A stretch of 56,695 nucleotides of DNA from Gammaproteobacteria bacterium. Its GTDB lineage: Bacteria; Pseudomonadota; Gammaproteobacteria; Steroidobacterales; GCA-2729495. Position numbers and translations under genes: made by a program. Each line of letters begins with the position of its first letter. The stretch's first letter is position 1. The stretch is taken from assembly GCA_030066665.1 (NCBI GenBank), contig JASJBD010000009.1, positions 1-56,695 of the forward strand, written 5' to 3'. Positions 32,965 through 41,505 of the stretch are shown here, piece by piece. The notes beneath the pieces are model-generated. The model saw nothing but the letters and a program-made list of their open reading frames with translations. It ran no database searches and was not told the origin of the DNA.

Positions 32965-33744
32965 GTGATTAGTCTGACCGCAATCTTCGCCGGTCTGGCC
33001 GCTACTCTGCTCGTGATGTTGGCGGCCTGGCTGATTAGCATTCCGCTCCGCGACGTCAGTATCGTCGACATCTTCTGGGGACCCAACCTGGTTGCTGCCG
33101 CAATCGCGTATGCGCTGTTCCTGCCGCAGCCGGGGCCGCGCGACTGGCTAATTGTGAGCATGGTTATTCTGTGGGCCTTGCGACTCGGCGCGTACATCTA
33201 TGGCCGCAATCGTGGGCAGCCGGAAGATCGTCGCTACCGGGCCATGCGCGAAAGACGTGGTGCATCGTTCTGGTGGCGGAGCTTCTACGTCGTCTTCGTC
33301 ACGCAGGCGGTCCTTGCCTGGGTACTGTCCTGGCAATTGCTGGGTGCAATCGCCGGGCAGGCACCGCTGGGTTGGCTGGATGTTCTCGGCGTCGGAGTAT
33401 GGCTGTTCGGGCTGGTATACGAAACCGTAGCCGACCGGCAACTGGCGAAGTTTCTTGCCGCACCGGATCGTGGCACCGCGGTGATGGATCGCGGCCTGTG
33501 GCGTTATTCGCGCCATCCCAACTATTTCGGCGAGTTCTGCCTGTGGTGGGGACTCTTTCTGCTGGCCGCCAGCACTGGCGCGTGGTGGTCGATCATATCG
33601 CCGCTGATGTTGACGGGGTTGCTGTTGAAAGTTTCCGGGGTGGCTCTGACGGAGCAGACGATCGCGGAGCGGCGGCCCGAATACCGCGACTACATCAGGC
33701 GAACCAGCGCTTTCTTCCCGCTGCCGCCGAAGGCCACACCTTAA
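32965..33744 (+). CDS. DUF1295 (steroid 5-alpha-reductase-like) membrane protein
   Basis: 259 residues from a GTG three bases after the previous stop. About six or seven transmembrane helices. The C-terminal 'GLWRYSRHPNYFGEFCLWWG' and 'AERRPEYRDYIRRTSAFFP' are the signature of the DUF1295/steroid 5-alpha-reductase-like fold, which reduces double bonds or methylates lipids at the membrane. Partner to the CFA-like methyltransferase that follows 8 bases later. Confidence 0.88.
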   Translation: MISLTAIFAGLAATLLVMLAAWLISIPLRDVSIVDIFWGPNLVAAAIAYALFLPQPGPRDWLIVSMVILWALRLGAYIYGRNRGQPEDRRYRAMRERRGASFWWRSFYVVFVTQAVLAWVLSWQLLGAIAGQAPLGWLDVLGVGVWLFGLVYETVADRQLAKFLAAPDRGTAVMDRGLWRYSRHPNYFGEFCLWWGLFLLAASTGAWWSIISPLMLTGLLLKVSGVALTEQTIAERRPEYRDYIRRTSAFFPLPPKATP

Positions 33745-33752
33745 CGTCGCGC

Positions 33753-34781
33753 ATGTCCCTCGCGATCGAGCTCTGCGAACGCGGGTGGCTGCCGGACCGC
33801 CTGACGCGGTTTGGTATGCGCCGGCTAATGGCAGCGCGGCTGCGCAGTGAGAGACAGGGCGATGGTGCGGCACAGGCTGAGCGAATGGCCGATCGCCTGG
33901 ACGAACTGCGCCGCAGTCCGATCGCACTGGATACCGCGACGGCCAACGAACAGCACTACGAAGTACCGGCAGAGTTCTTTCGCCTGGTTCTCGGCAAGCA
34001 CCTCAAATACAGCTGTGCGTGGTGGGACGAGGGTGTAACGGATCTCGACCTGGCCGAATCGCGGATGCTGGCACTCACCTGCGAGCGCGCGGAGCTGGCC
34101 GACGGTCAGCGAGTGCTGGAACTCGGCTGCGGCTGGGGCTCTCTAAGTCTGTGGATGGCGACCAATTATCCGAACAGCCGCATTACGGCAATGTCGAACT
34201 CCAACTCGCAGCGCGAATTTATTCTGGCGCAGGCAAAACAGTTGGGCGTCGGCAACCTGCACGTGGTGACTGCAGACATCAATGACTTTCAACCGCCGGA
34301 ACGCTATGAGCGCGTGGTGTCTGTCGAAATGTTCGAACACGTACGCAATTACGATCTGCTGATGGCGCGTATCGCCAAGTGGCTCGATCCGGGTGGCAAG
34401 CTGTTCGTCCACCATTTTTGTCACCGTGAATTGCTGTATCCATTCAGCGCTGGCGATCAATACGACTGGATGGCCCGGCACTTTTTTAGCAGCGGCTTGA
34501 TGCCCGCAGAGAATACGCTCTTGAACTTCCAGCGTGACCTGCATATCGAGCGATTCTGGCGGGTACCGGGCAGCCACTACGCCAAGACCAGCAACGCCTG
34601 GGTGCAGCGTCTGGATGCACAGCGCGGTGCAATACAGGAGTTGTTCGCCGACGTTTACGGCGATCATCAGGCCGACCGTTGGCTGAATCGCTGGCGCATG
34701 TTTTTCATGGCCTGCGCAGAGTTGTTTGCCTACCGCCGCGGTACGGAGTGGGGCGTGGGTCACTATCGATTTGCCCGGTGA
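33753..34781 (+). CDS. Cyclopropane-fatty-acyl-phospholipid synthase-like methyltransferase
   Basis: 342 residues from the ATG at 33753; there is no clear Shine-Dalgarno, so coupling to the DUF1295 gene ending at 33744 is likely. The SAM motif VLELGCGWGSLSLW is followed by 'ITAMSNSNSQREFI'. It is shorter than E. coli Cfa (382 residues) and starts 'AIELCERGWLPDRL', as in the shorter CFA-like branch that accompanies DUF1295 genes. Probable role: adding a methyl or methylene group to unsaturated membrane lipids, a change often linked to light or oxidative stress. Confidence 0.85.
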   Translation: MSLAIELCERGWLPDRLTRFGMRRLMAARLRSERQGDGAAQAERMADRLDELRRSPIALDTATANEQHYEVPAEFFRLVLGKHLKYSCAWWDEGVTDLDLAESRMLALTCERAELADGQRVLELGCGWGSLSLWMATNYPNSRITAMSNSNSQREFILAQAKQLGVGNLHVVTADINDFQPPERYERVVSVEMFEHVRNYDLLMARIAKWLDPGGKLFVHHFCHRELLYPFSAGDQYDWMARHFFSSGLMPAENTLLNFQRDLHIERFWRVPGSHYAKTSNAWVQRLDAQRGAIQELFADVYGDHQADRWLNRWRMFFMACAELFAYRRGTEWGVGHYRFAR

Positions 34782-34907
34782 TCCACAACCGCTAGAGTGC
34801 CTCGGCCCGGTCTATCAGCAACGCAAAAGAGGGTATTCCCATGACCATACGCCCCCCGCACGTCTGTTAGTGCGACGGCGCGCTCGTTCGCTGCCACGCT
34901 GCGCCTG

Positions 34908-35282
34908 ATGATGTCTATGGTTGCCTGGTCTCAGGCACCGGTTATCGAGTGGGGCCTCGATGACGGCAACACCACCCGGCTGGTGGAGCGCAACCGGGTA
35001 TCCGTCTTTGACGCGAAGGCCGAGCAGATCGAGCAATATTCGCTGTCGAAACACAAGGACCGCTTGGAACTGTATGTGCGCCTGGGCTTCAGCACCACGG
35101 GCAAAGAATTGAAGGACGGGTATCTGCTGACATCGCTGGGCGACGAGCACATCAGTGAAAGTCGCACGCTGGGTATCGACATGACGCCGAAGCGGCACGT
35201 CGCGGGACTCTTCGACTACCGCTGGTACAATTCACTGAGCCATGCGATTTCAAAAAGGGTCAGTCATGAACCTGAAGGCTAG
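34908..35282 (+). CDS. Uncharacterised secreted protein, probably frameshifted at its 5' end
   Basis: The 124 in-frame residues from ATG 34908 begin with only a partial hydrophobic run (MMSMVAWSQA). A much better start, ATG 34841 with AGAGGG before it, is out of frame and stops after 9 codons (34868-34870). Removing one C from the six-C run at 34852-34857 joins both frames and gives a complete signal peptide: MTIRPRTS..., a hydrophobic run, cleavage after WSQA. The mature part is polar and hydrophilic; I recognise no domain. The stop lies 16 bases inside the lpxD gene. It may be an assembly error, a slippage site or a true mutation. Confidence 0.65.
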   Translation: MMSMVAWSQAPVIEWGLDDGNTTRLVERNRVSVFDAKAEQIEQYSLSKHKDRLELYVRLGFSTTGKELKDGYLLTSLGDEHISESRTLGIDMTPKRHVAGLFDYRWYNSLSHAISKRVSHEPEG

Positions 35283-36330
35283 TCAGATTTTTAAAGCATT
35301 CCATGCTCGGGGCGTCCTCGATGAAATGACCGGGCCCGACGCCGACATTGCCCGCTTCGATCCGGTCGAGAAAGGCACCTCGTCGTCCCTGGTTTTTGTC
35401 GACAACGCGGATTTTGTCGATAAGGCAATCGAAACCAGCCCCGCCGCCGTTGTGATACCGATAAAACTGCGGGAGAGCTTCGCCAGTTTGCCATCGACCG
35501 CCATTCTGACCAGCAGGAATGTACGTCTCGCGCAGGCGTTGATACGCCAAGTCTATGATGATCACGCTCTGCGTGACGTTGAATGGCCGGCGATTCACCC
35601 GGCGGCGACGGTGCACGAATCTGCCAGTGTTGGTGCCGACGTCGTTCTCGGCCCCGGTGTCGTCGTCGGACGCAATGTAACGATCGGCAAGGGCAGCATC
35701 ATCAAGGCCAATACCGTTCTGGAACAGGATGTCGTGATTGGGGAAGACTGCGTCCTGCACCCCGGTGTCGTGGTTGCGCATGCTTGCGAAGTGGGAAATC
35801 GCGTGATTCTCAAATCAGGTTGCGTAATCGGTATGGAAGGTTTCGGTTTCGCCCAGGATGAAAAAGGCCGCAGCTATCGCATCCCGCAAAACGGCAAAGT
35901 GGTCATCGAAGATGACGTGCTCATGGGCTCCCAGTGCAATGTCGACCGCGCCACCTGGGGTGAGACCCGCATCCGTGCGGGCGCCAAATTCGATGCGCTG
36001 TGCCATATTGGTCACAATGCCGATATTGGCGAGGATTGCATAATCGTTGCGCAGACTGGGGTTGCCGGTTCCAGCTCGCTGGGTAAACGGGTGGTTATCA
36101 GCGGGCAATGTGCGATTACCGACCACGTCAGCATTGCCGACGATGTCACTCTGGTACAGCGCGCCGGTGTAATCAACGACGTCAATGAGCCGGGTGTATA
36201 CGCAGGTACGCCAATCCAGCCCGTCAAAGACTATTTCCGCAACGCGGCGGTTGCGCACAAACTGGTCGAGTTACGCAAGCAGGTACGCCAGTTGGAAAAA
36301 CAAGTGGCCGCAATGGGCCAACAAGAATAG
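35266..36330 (+). CDS. lpxD: UDP-3-O-acylglucosamine N-acyltransferase LpxD-like
   Basis: 354 residues from ATG 35266 (AAGGG before it). The N-terminal uridine-binding-type domain (1-100) is followed by left-handed beta-helix hexapeptide repeats. LpxD hallmarks are present: 'IGMEGFGFAQDEKG', the 'NVDRATWGET' block and 'CHIGHNADIGEDCII', whose HN holds the catalytic His (His239 in E. coli). It transfers a 3-hydroxyacyl chain to lipid A precursors at the inner membrane's cytoplasmic face. It is not beside lpxA, fabZ or bamA, so it may be a second, specialised copy. Confidence 0.88.
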   Translation: MNLKASQIFKAFHARGVLDEMTGPDADIARFDPVEKGTSSSLVFVDNADFVDKAIETSPAAVVIPIKLRESFASLPSTAILTSRNVRLAQALIRQVYDDHALRDVEWPAIHPAATVHESASVGADVVLGPGVVVGRNVTIGKGSIIKANTVLEQDVVIGEDCVLHPGVVVAHACEVGNRVILKSGCVIGMEGFGFAQDEKGRSYRIPQNGKVVIEDDVLMGSQCNVDRATWGETRIRAGAKFDALCHIGHNADIGEDCIIVAQTGVAGSSSLGKRVVISGQCAITDHVSIADDVTLVQRAGVINDVNEPGVYAGTPIQPVKDYFRNAAVAHKLVELRKQVRQLEKQVAAMGQQE

Positions 36331-36348
36331 TCCGTTGGTGATCGGCGG

Positions 36349-37038
36349 CTAAACGCTTCCTTTGATCAGCGACTCCAAGTAGCGGTAGCCCGCAACCATC
36401 GGTTCAATTACCGGCAGGCCATCTGCCTCGAGCAGTGCGGCAGTCGATTGCATGCAGGTGCAGCCGAGCAGGATGACGTCGGCGCCGTCATCGTCCAGTC
36501 CCCGGCGGCAGGCCTCATGAATCTTCGCCATGGTGGTCATGCCGCAAGCCTGCATGTCCTGCACGAAGTTGTCCGGCTGTTTCAGCGTGGCCAGGTCCGG
36601 GTCTTCAGAAAGATGGTAAATGGCGAGGCAATCGTGTGCGGCATCAGTCGCAGCCAGGATCGCATCGTAGATAAACCGCAATGCCGGCGGCCAGATCGTC
36701 ACAATGGCAAATCGGTGGCCGTCAGCCTGCGCGGTACGAATCGCGCCCTCGCCTGAGCCGGTCACGGGCACACCGCTTACGTCACGCAAGTCCGCCAGCC
36801 CGTAGTCGCCAACCGTATTGATATACAGACCGGCGTAGCCATCACGCTCGGCGCTGACCCCGGCATTGAGGTAGGCGCGTGCGCAGGTCTCGCGGGCCGC
36901 GGGCGTATCGGGGAACACCGCGTCTGGAACAGGACATAGCTCCGGTCGAAAATCAGTCGCCGCGGCCAGAATCGGCGCCGGCGTAGTCGCGTCCGGCGTC
37001 TCTGCATCCCCGGTACCCAGGATCGCAAGCTTTTTCAT
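36349..37038 (-). CDS. Aspartate/glutamate-racemase-family protein lacking the first catalytic Cys
   Basis: 229 residues with the two-lobe Asp/Glu/hydantoin racemase fold. The second active-site Cys is present in ILLGCTCM, but the first is replaced: the matching segment reads 'YINTVGDYGL' with no Cys. Racemases need two Cys; members with one can be isomerases or decarboxylases (maleate isomerase and arylmalonate decarboxylase work with different sets). Substrate unknown. Monocistronic. Confidence 0.8.
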   Translation of the reverse strand: MKKLAILGTGDAETPDATTPAPILAAATDFRPELCPVPDAVFPDTPAARETCARAYLNAGVSAERDGYAGLYINTVGDYGLADLRDVSGVPVTGSGEGAIRTAQADGHRFAIVTIWPPALRFIYDAILAATDAAHDCLAIYHLSEDPDLATLKQPDNFVQDMQACGMTTMAKIHEACRRGLDDDGADVILLGCTCMQSTAALLEADGLPVIEPMVAGYRYLESLIKGSV

Positions 37039-37095
37039 GTCGCAAGTCTGGTTGAAACTGGTCGCGAAACCCAGTGAATTCCGTGGCTTCCGAGG

Positions 37096-37125
37096 TTGAA
37101 TCGACCCGCATGGCGCATCTATAAT
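37096..37125 (+). promoter_or_regulatory. vapBC promoter
   Basis: TTGAAT (37096-37101), an 18-base spacer and TATAAT (37120-37125), 43 bases before the vapB start. Confidence 0.6.
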
Positions 37126-37135
37126 GGCACCATTA
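37122..37135. promoter_or_regulatory. Palindromic vapBC autorepression site
   Basis: TAATGG CA CCATTA: 6-base arms around CA, covering the -10 box of the vapBC promoter. This is where a VapB dimer would be expected to bind. Confidence 0.5.
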
Positions 37136-37168
37136 GATGCCTATTCTTGATGACACTGTACGCAAGAC

Positions 37169-37366
37169 ATGCGGACCACCCTGAACATCGATGAGGAGTT
37201 GTTGGCCGAAGCACAGCGCCTGACCGGCGTCACCGAGCGGGCCGCGGTGGTGCGGGAAGGCTTGCGGGCCCTCATCGAGCGCGAAAGCGCCCGCCGGCTG
37301 GCGCGCCTCGGGGCGTCCGAGCCCCAGTTGAAGAAATCGCCGCGCCGCCGCTCCGGATCGGCATGA
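37169..37366 (+). CDS. vapB: VapB-type antitoxin
   Basis: 65 residues. 'MRTTLNIDEELLAEAQRLTG' is a ribbon-helix-helix DNA-binding motif of the VapB/type II antitoxin kind, followed by a Lys/Arg-rich tail that wraps the toxin. It overlaps vapC by 4 bases (ATGA). Autoregulation through the palindrome upstream is expected. Confidence 0.9.
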   Translation: MRTTLNIDEELLAEAQRLTGVTERAAVVREGLRALIERESARRLARLGASEPQLKKSPRRRSGSA

Positions 37367-37722
37367 CCCTGGTCGATTCCTCGGTGTGGGTTGATCATCT
37401 GCGCAACGGCAACAGCCGATTGGCGGCTCTGCTCGATCGTGCCGAGGTGTGGATCCATCCCTTTGTCACCGGTGAGCTGGCTTGCGGTCATCTACGCAAT
37501 CGTTCCAAAATCCTGGCGTTACTCGACAATCTGCCGCGGCTCGATTTGGCGACAGATGCAGAGGTGCGCTTTTATATCGAGCAACAACGTCTTATGGGTC
37601 GCGGCATCGGCTACATCGATGCGCATCTGCTGGCCGCCGTTGCACTTGCCCGCCCGACATCGATTTGGACGCTCGACCGGCGGCTTGCCCACGTCGCGGG
37701 CGATCTTGGCATGCAGGCTTAA
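37363..37722 (+). CDS. vapC: VapC-type PIN-domain toxin
   Basis: 119 residues. PIN-domain acids are in place: Asp5 (LVDSSVW), Glu in 'TGELACG' (about 44), Asp in 'GYIDAHLL' (about 86) and Asp in 'TLDRRL' (about 106). VapC enzymes cut tRNA or rRNA when antitoxin is lost. Complete operon with vapB; no sign of truncation. Confidence 0.93.
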   Translation: MTLVDSSVWVDHLRNGNSRLAALLDRAEVWIHPFVTGELACGHLRNRSKILALLDNLPRLDLATDAEVRFYIEQQRLMGRGIGYIDAHLLAAVALARPTSIWTLDRRLAHVAGDLGMQA

Positions 37723-37740
37723 CCACCCATCGGGCTCGTA

Positions 37741-38370
37741 CTAGCGCGCTTTCGCGGCAATTTTCTGTTGCTGCTTGATCAGCTTCTCTTCCGGCGTCGC
37801 GCCACGGCCGATGCCAATCCGCCGCTCGACCACCGGCTTGCGGCCCTTGCCCCGATACCAACTCATGATCATCGGGATGCCGGCTTTGCGAAACAGGCCG
37901 AGCTGCGGGCAGCGGCGATCGGTTTCGCGGGCCAGTGCCTCGATTCGCTCGGTTTTCTCGCGTGTATCCAGGTACAAATCGAAATTGACCTGCTTGTATT
38001 CGGGCTGCAGATGCAGGTCGAAAAAGAAGCCGCGGATGTCGATCAGCGAGCGCATCTTGGTGCGCAGCCCTTTGTAGCGAAATTGCTGGTCTCTTGCCAC
38101 GACCCGCACCGTAATCGACGTGCAGGATGCCAGCGCCGCCAGCTGCGCATGCACCGGGGTCCAGCCACGCGAGCGACCCTGTAGTTCCGGCGGATCACCG
38201 ATATCGAAACCTTCAGGCTCGTCGAACATGATAGAGGGCTGACCATCGAAGTAGCCCTCGACGCGCATCTGTTCGAGAGATTCGGTGGTGATGTCCGATA
38301 TGCCAATATACTCGGGATACTCTGCGTTCTCGTTCAAATCGAAGACTCCGGGCGTTGATTTGCGTGGCAC
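37741..38370 (-). CDS. OsmC-family protein
   Basis: 209 residues. The first thiol lies in 'ALASCTSITV' and the second in 'RCPQLGLFRKAGIP', the two-Cys pair used by OsmC/Ohr peroxidases. Some C-terminal residues (KKQQQK-type) are basic. OsmC members reduce organic hydroperoxides. It converges on VapC across 18 bases and is divergent from the CDF gene. Confidence 0.8.
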   Translation of the reverse strand: MPRKSTPGVFDLNENAEYPEYIGISDITTESLEQMRVEGYFDGQPSIMFDEPEGFDIGDPPELQGRSRGWTPVHAQLAALASCTSITVRVVARDQQFRYKGLRTKMRSLIDIRGFFFDLHLQPEYKQVNFDLYLDTREKTERIEALARETDRRCPQLGLFRKAGIPMIMSWYRGKGRKPVVERRIGIGRGATPEEKLIKQQQKIAAKAR

Positions 38371-38409
38371 GTGAATGCGGGCCGTTAGGGTATCATCGGC
38401 TCGCTCCTT

Positions 38410-39372
38410 ATGGCTGGCTCATCCAAAAAGGCAATCTACGCGGCCCTCGTTGGCAACTCGCTGATCGCGATAACGAAGTTTGCTGCCGCCGTTTACACTG
38501 GTAGCTCGGCGATGATGAGTGAAGGCATTCACTCGCTGGTCGATACCGGCAACCAGGTGCTGCTGTTGCATGGGATTCGGCGTTCCGGTAAGCCGGCGGA
38601 CGCTGAGTTTCCGTTCGGGCACGGTAAGGAAATCTACTTCTGGAGCTTCGTGGTCGCGATGCTGATCTTTGCACTGGGTGGCGCAGTGTCCATGTACCAG
38701 GGTTGGCAGCACATCAGGCATCCGGAACCCATCGAGAACATTTCCGTGAATTACATCGTGCTTGGCCTGGCCATGGTGTTCGAAGCGGGCGCATTGTGGG
38801 TCGCGTTTCGGGAATTCAACCGCAGCCGCGGTTCACAGGGGATGATTCAGGCTATTACGCGCGGTAAGGATCCGACGCTGTTTGTCGTGGTGTTCGAGGA
38901 TTCCGCGGCCATGCTCGGCCTCGTGATTGCTTTCGTGGGTCTGCTCGTCTACCAGGCCACTGGCAATGCTATCTTCGATGGGTTGGCCTCCATGCTGATC
39001 GGGGTCGTGCTCGTGCTCACTGCATTCGTCCTCGCCCTGGAAAGCAAGAACCTGCTGATTGGTGAGAGTGCGGAGCCGGAAATCGTCACGCAAATGCGCG
39101 CCGCGCTCAATCAGGACGAGCGGGTTCTGACAGTAAATGAGGTCGCGACGCTGCACATGGGGCCCGAGTTCATTGTGGCGACGGTGTCGGTGGACTTCAT
39201 CGATCACTTGCCGTCAGAGGAACTGGAAGCGGCCGTGACCGGCCTCACCCGCCGAATCAAGGAGATCGATGCGCGCATCAAGCGGGTGTTCATCGAGGCG
39301 GAGCGAAGGCAGGAACATGAGCGCGCCCGGCTGGCGGCCGATCAGCCTGCGCCCGGCACCGCGTCGAGCTGA
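38410..39372 (+). CDS. Cation-diffusion-facilitator (CDF) metal transporter
   Basis: 320 residues, about six transmembrane segments. TM2 has 'EGIHSLVDTGNQ', with His-x3-Asp, and TM5 'VFEDSAAMLG', forming the transport site; a cytoplasmic domain follows at about 210-300. It resembles the SLC30A9-like branch, with zinc, cobalt or manganese as possible substrates. Its last 31 bases overlap the convergent FGGY kinase gene. Confidence 0.93.
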   Translation: MAGSSKKAIYAALVGNSLIAITKFAAAVYTGSSAMMSEGIHSLVDTGNQVLLLHGIRRSGKPADAEFPFGHGKEIYFWSFVVAMLIFALGGAVSMYQGWQHIRHPEPIENISVNYIVLGLAMVFEAGALWVAFREFNRSRGSQGMIQAITRGKDPTLFVVVFEDSAAMLGLVIAFVGLLVYQATGNAIFDGLASMLIGVVLVLTAFVLALESKNLLIGESAEPEIVTQMRAALNQDERVLTVNEVATLHMGPEFIVATVSVDFIDHLPSEELEAAVTGLTRRIKEIDARIKRVFIEAERRQEHERARLAADQPAPGTASS

Positions 39373-40796
39373 GTTCGCATTTCCTGCTGCCAGCGCTGGT
39401 AACGCTGTTGCAGCGGCAGATTTGTCGCCGGACTGTAGTCTGTCGGCCGCGATGGCGCAGACCAGTCGTCGGGTCGGTCGGCCAACAGGTACGCCAGCCC
39501 CTTGGCGGTGGCCTCGCGAATCCGCGGCCGGGAAACGGGCAGACCACTCAAATCCGCGAGGCACTGGCAAAGCGGGTCGACGTTGGCGAGTCCACCCGTA
39601 ACCAGCATGCGCTCCGGTCGCGGCGCGAACTCACTGAAAGCCTCCAGGTTCGTGGTCAACAGAAAGACGATGCTTTCCATCACAGCCGCGATTTTTTCGG
39701 CCTTGTCGCCTTTGCCGACAAAACGCGTGGGGAAATCCGGCACCCAAAATGGTGCGCCGAGTCCACCGATGCCATTCAGAAACAACGGCGGGTCCTCGAT
39801 CGTATCCAGCCAGGCCGCGCTGTTCGCCTCGAGGTATTCCTGGTCCATCTCAAGTTCCTGTGCGACTGCGCGAATCGCGCTGCCCGCGCCATTCACTGTG
39901 CCTTCGAGGACGTATACTGCCCGCTCCGCGTCCTGGTATACGACACTGCTGAGCAAATCAGGCGCGAATACCGGTGCGCCATCCACAACCTGCTGAATGA
40001 ATGCGCCGGTACCGAGATTCACGTAGACCGTGTCTGAGGTCGGTGCGCCAAAACCAAACAGCGCAGCAGATTGGTCGCCGGTCACGACGCTGAGCGGTAC
40101 TATCGTATTGCCAACGCGGAGACTACCGAAGTCGAATCTGCTGGGCACGCTCGCCGGCAGGCAACTTCGCGACAGGCCGAACAGGTCCAGCAGTTCGTCG
40201 GACCAGTCCCGCTGTCGGTAATCCCACAGCAGTGTGCGCGACGCGTTGGCCGGGTCGGCGGTCAGCGGATGCTCCTCACACAGGCTGTAGGTCAGGAAGC
40301 TCGACAACGGTCCATAGGCAAGCTGCTGGTCGTCGAGCGCCGTCGCGACTTCGGGAATGTGATCGTTGCACCAGCGCAATTTGCTTGCACCATAGTGTGG
40401 CGATAGCACCAGGCCGGTGATTTCGTGGACGCGTTCCTCCCGGTTTTCAAACTGCCGCAGCCAGTCGGCGGCGCGCCGGTCCTGCCAGGAAATGATCGGC
40501 GACAAGGTTGCGCCGCTGCCGGGATTCCAGCAGGCGATACTCGACCGCTGGGTCGCAAAACCGGCAGCTCGAATGTTCTTCGCGCCGGGTCCCAGCGCGA
40601 CGCCGATATCGTCAATGACCTGGCGCGTTGCGCCGATGAGTTCAGACGGCTCGTGTTCTACCCAGCCTGGCAGCGGTTTGAGCGTATGGATGTCGGCCTT
40701 GGCGCGCGCCTGAATCGATCCCGAGGCATCAAACACGATGGCGCGCGATGCATGACTGCCCTGATCGATCGCCAGATAGAGATGCTGTTTGCTCAT
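39342..40796 (-). CDS. FGGY-family carbohydrate kinase (glycerol-kinase-like)
   Basis: 484 residues from ATG 40796 (weak ribosome site). 'LYLAIDQGSHASRAIVFDASG' is the N-terminal phosphate-binding loop, 'CWNPGSGATLSPIISWQDRRA' and 'YVNLGTGAFIQQV' match FGGY signatures, and the C-terminal 'LVTGGLANVDPLCQCLADLSG' binds ATP. It phosphorylates glycerol or a related polyol. No partner dehydrogenase or permease is adjacent. Ends inside the CDF gene on the opposite strand (31 bases). Confidence 0.88.
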   Translation of the reverse strand: MSKQHLYLAIDQGSHASRAIVFDASGSIQARAKADIHTLKPLPGWVEHEPSELIGATRQVIDDIGVALGPGAKNIRAAGFATQRSSIACWNPGSGATLSPIISWQDRRAADWLRQFENREERVHEITGLVLSPHYGASKLRWCNDHIPEVATALDDQQLAYGPLSSFLTYSLCEEHPLTADPANASRTLLWDYRQRDWSDELLDLFGLSRSCLPASVPSRFDFGSLRVGNTIVPLSVVTGDQSAALFGFGAPTSDTVYVNLGTGAFIQQVVDGAPVFAPDLLSSVVYQDAERAVYVLEGTVNGAGSAIRAVAQELEMDQEYLEANSAAWLDTIEDPPLFLNGIGGLGAPFWVPDFPTRFVGKGDKAEKIAAVMESIVFLLTTNLEAFSEFAPRPERMLVTGGLANVDPLCQCLADLSGLPVSRPRIREATAKGLAYLLADRPDDWSAPSRPTDYSPATNLPLQQRYQRWQQEMRTQLDAVPGAG

Positions 40797-40828
40797 GCGT
40801 GAGCAGTCCCGGCGACCGTCCCGCCTAA

Positions 40829-41164
40829 TCAGGTCTTGGGTAAAAAGATATCCAGCCGATGCTCGACGCCGTCCGCGATGGCGGCGGCTTCGTAAAACAC
40901 GATCTCGGGAGTTGCACCGAACTGCTCCCGGGCGAATGCATACCAGGCATCGTCGTAAAAAGCGTCTGCAGACTGGCGATTGTCCCATTCGTAGACGCCG
41001 CCGCCCACGCCGTCCCCTGACAGGAAATACTTGCGCCGCAGGCCGGAGATATTGATGTAATTAGGCCCGGCCTCTTCCAGTAAGGCGCGTAACGCATCTG
41101 CGTCCAGGTCCGCGGGCGCCGGAAAAGTGACGACCGCGATGACAGGGATGTCTTGCTCTGACAT
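40829..41164 (-). CDS. YdhR-like/antibiotic-biosynthesis-monooxygenase-fold protein
   Basis: 111 residues, a dimeric alpha-beta barrel of the ABM/YdhR kind: 'NYINISGLRRKYFLSGDGVGGGVYEWDNRQSADAFYDDAW' matches the typical central strand and helix. No cofactor motif is present, as usual. The next gene starts 33 bases later on the same strand (FGGY kinase). Confidence 0.75.
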   Translation of the reverse strand: MSEQDIPVIAVVTFPAPADLDADALRALLEEAGPNYINISGLRRKYFLSGDGVGGGVYEWDNRQSADAFYDDAWYAFAREQFGATPEIVFYEAAAIADGVEHRLDIFLPKT

Positions 41165-41172
41165 GCGGAGAG

Positions 41173-41340
41173 CTACCGTATAAATATCTGGGCGAGACCA
41201 AAGCCGATGGTTATACCGGCTCCGCCGAATATGACCCGTTCATACCAGCGGGCTTTCGTGACGGTGAGCAAAGCTTCGGCGGTGGCCCGCTGCGCCTCGG
41301 CCAGCTTCAGTTCGATCTCGACGCGGGTCGCCTCGTCCAT
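41173..41340 (-). CDS. Small 55-residue membrane protein
   Basis: Not noted before because it is short. It reads from ATG 41340 to a stop at 41173. Residues 1-30 form an amphipathic helix rich in Glu/Ala/Leu (coiled-coil-like), then basic RWYER (31-35) and one transmembrane helix (about 36-54) ending IFIR. It starts 165 bases before the DUF481 gene, on the other strand, and ends 8 bases before the YdhR-like gene; it may be co-transcribed with the YdhR-like gene. Only a weak ribosome site. Confidence 0.5.
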   Translation of the reverse strand: MDEATRVEIELKLAEAQRATAEALLTVTKARWYERVIFGGAGITIGFGLAQIFIR

Positions 41341-41505
41341 GGCGTGATTCTATCACCGGGCGCGACCAGCCACGTGGGACGAAAACCTCGCGTCTGGCGG
41401 TATTTGGCAAGCATATGCGAATGGAGACGAGGCTCGGGTAACATTGCGGCCGCCGGCAGGGTGCTCTGCTGTGCCGGGAACAAGAACGAGACCGGAGTAT
41501 TCCTG

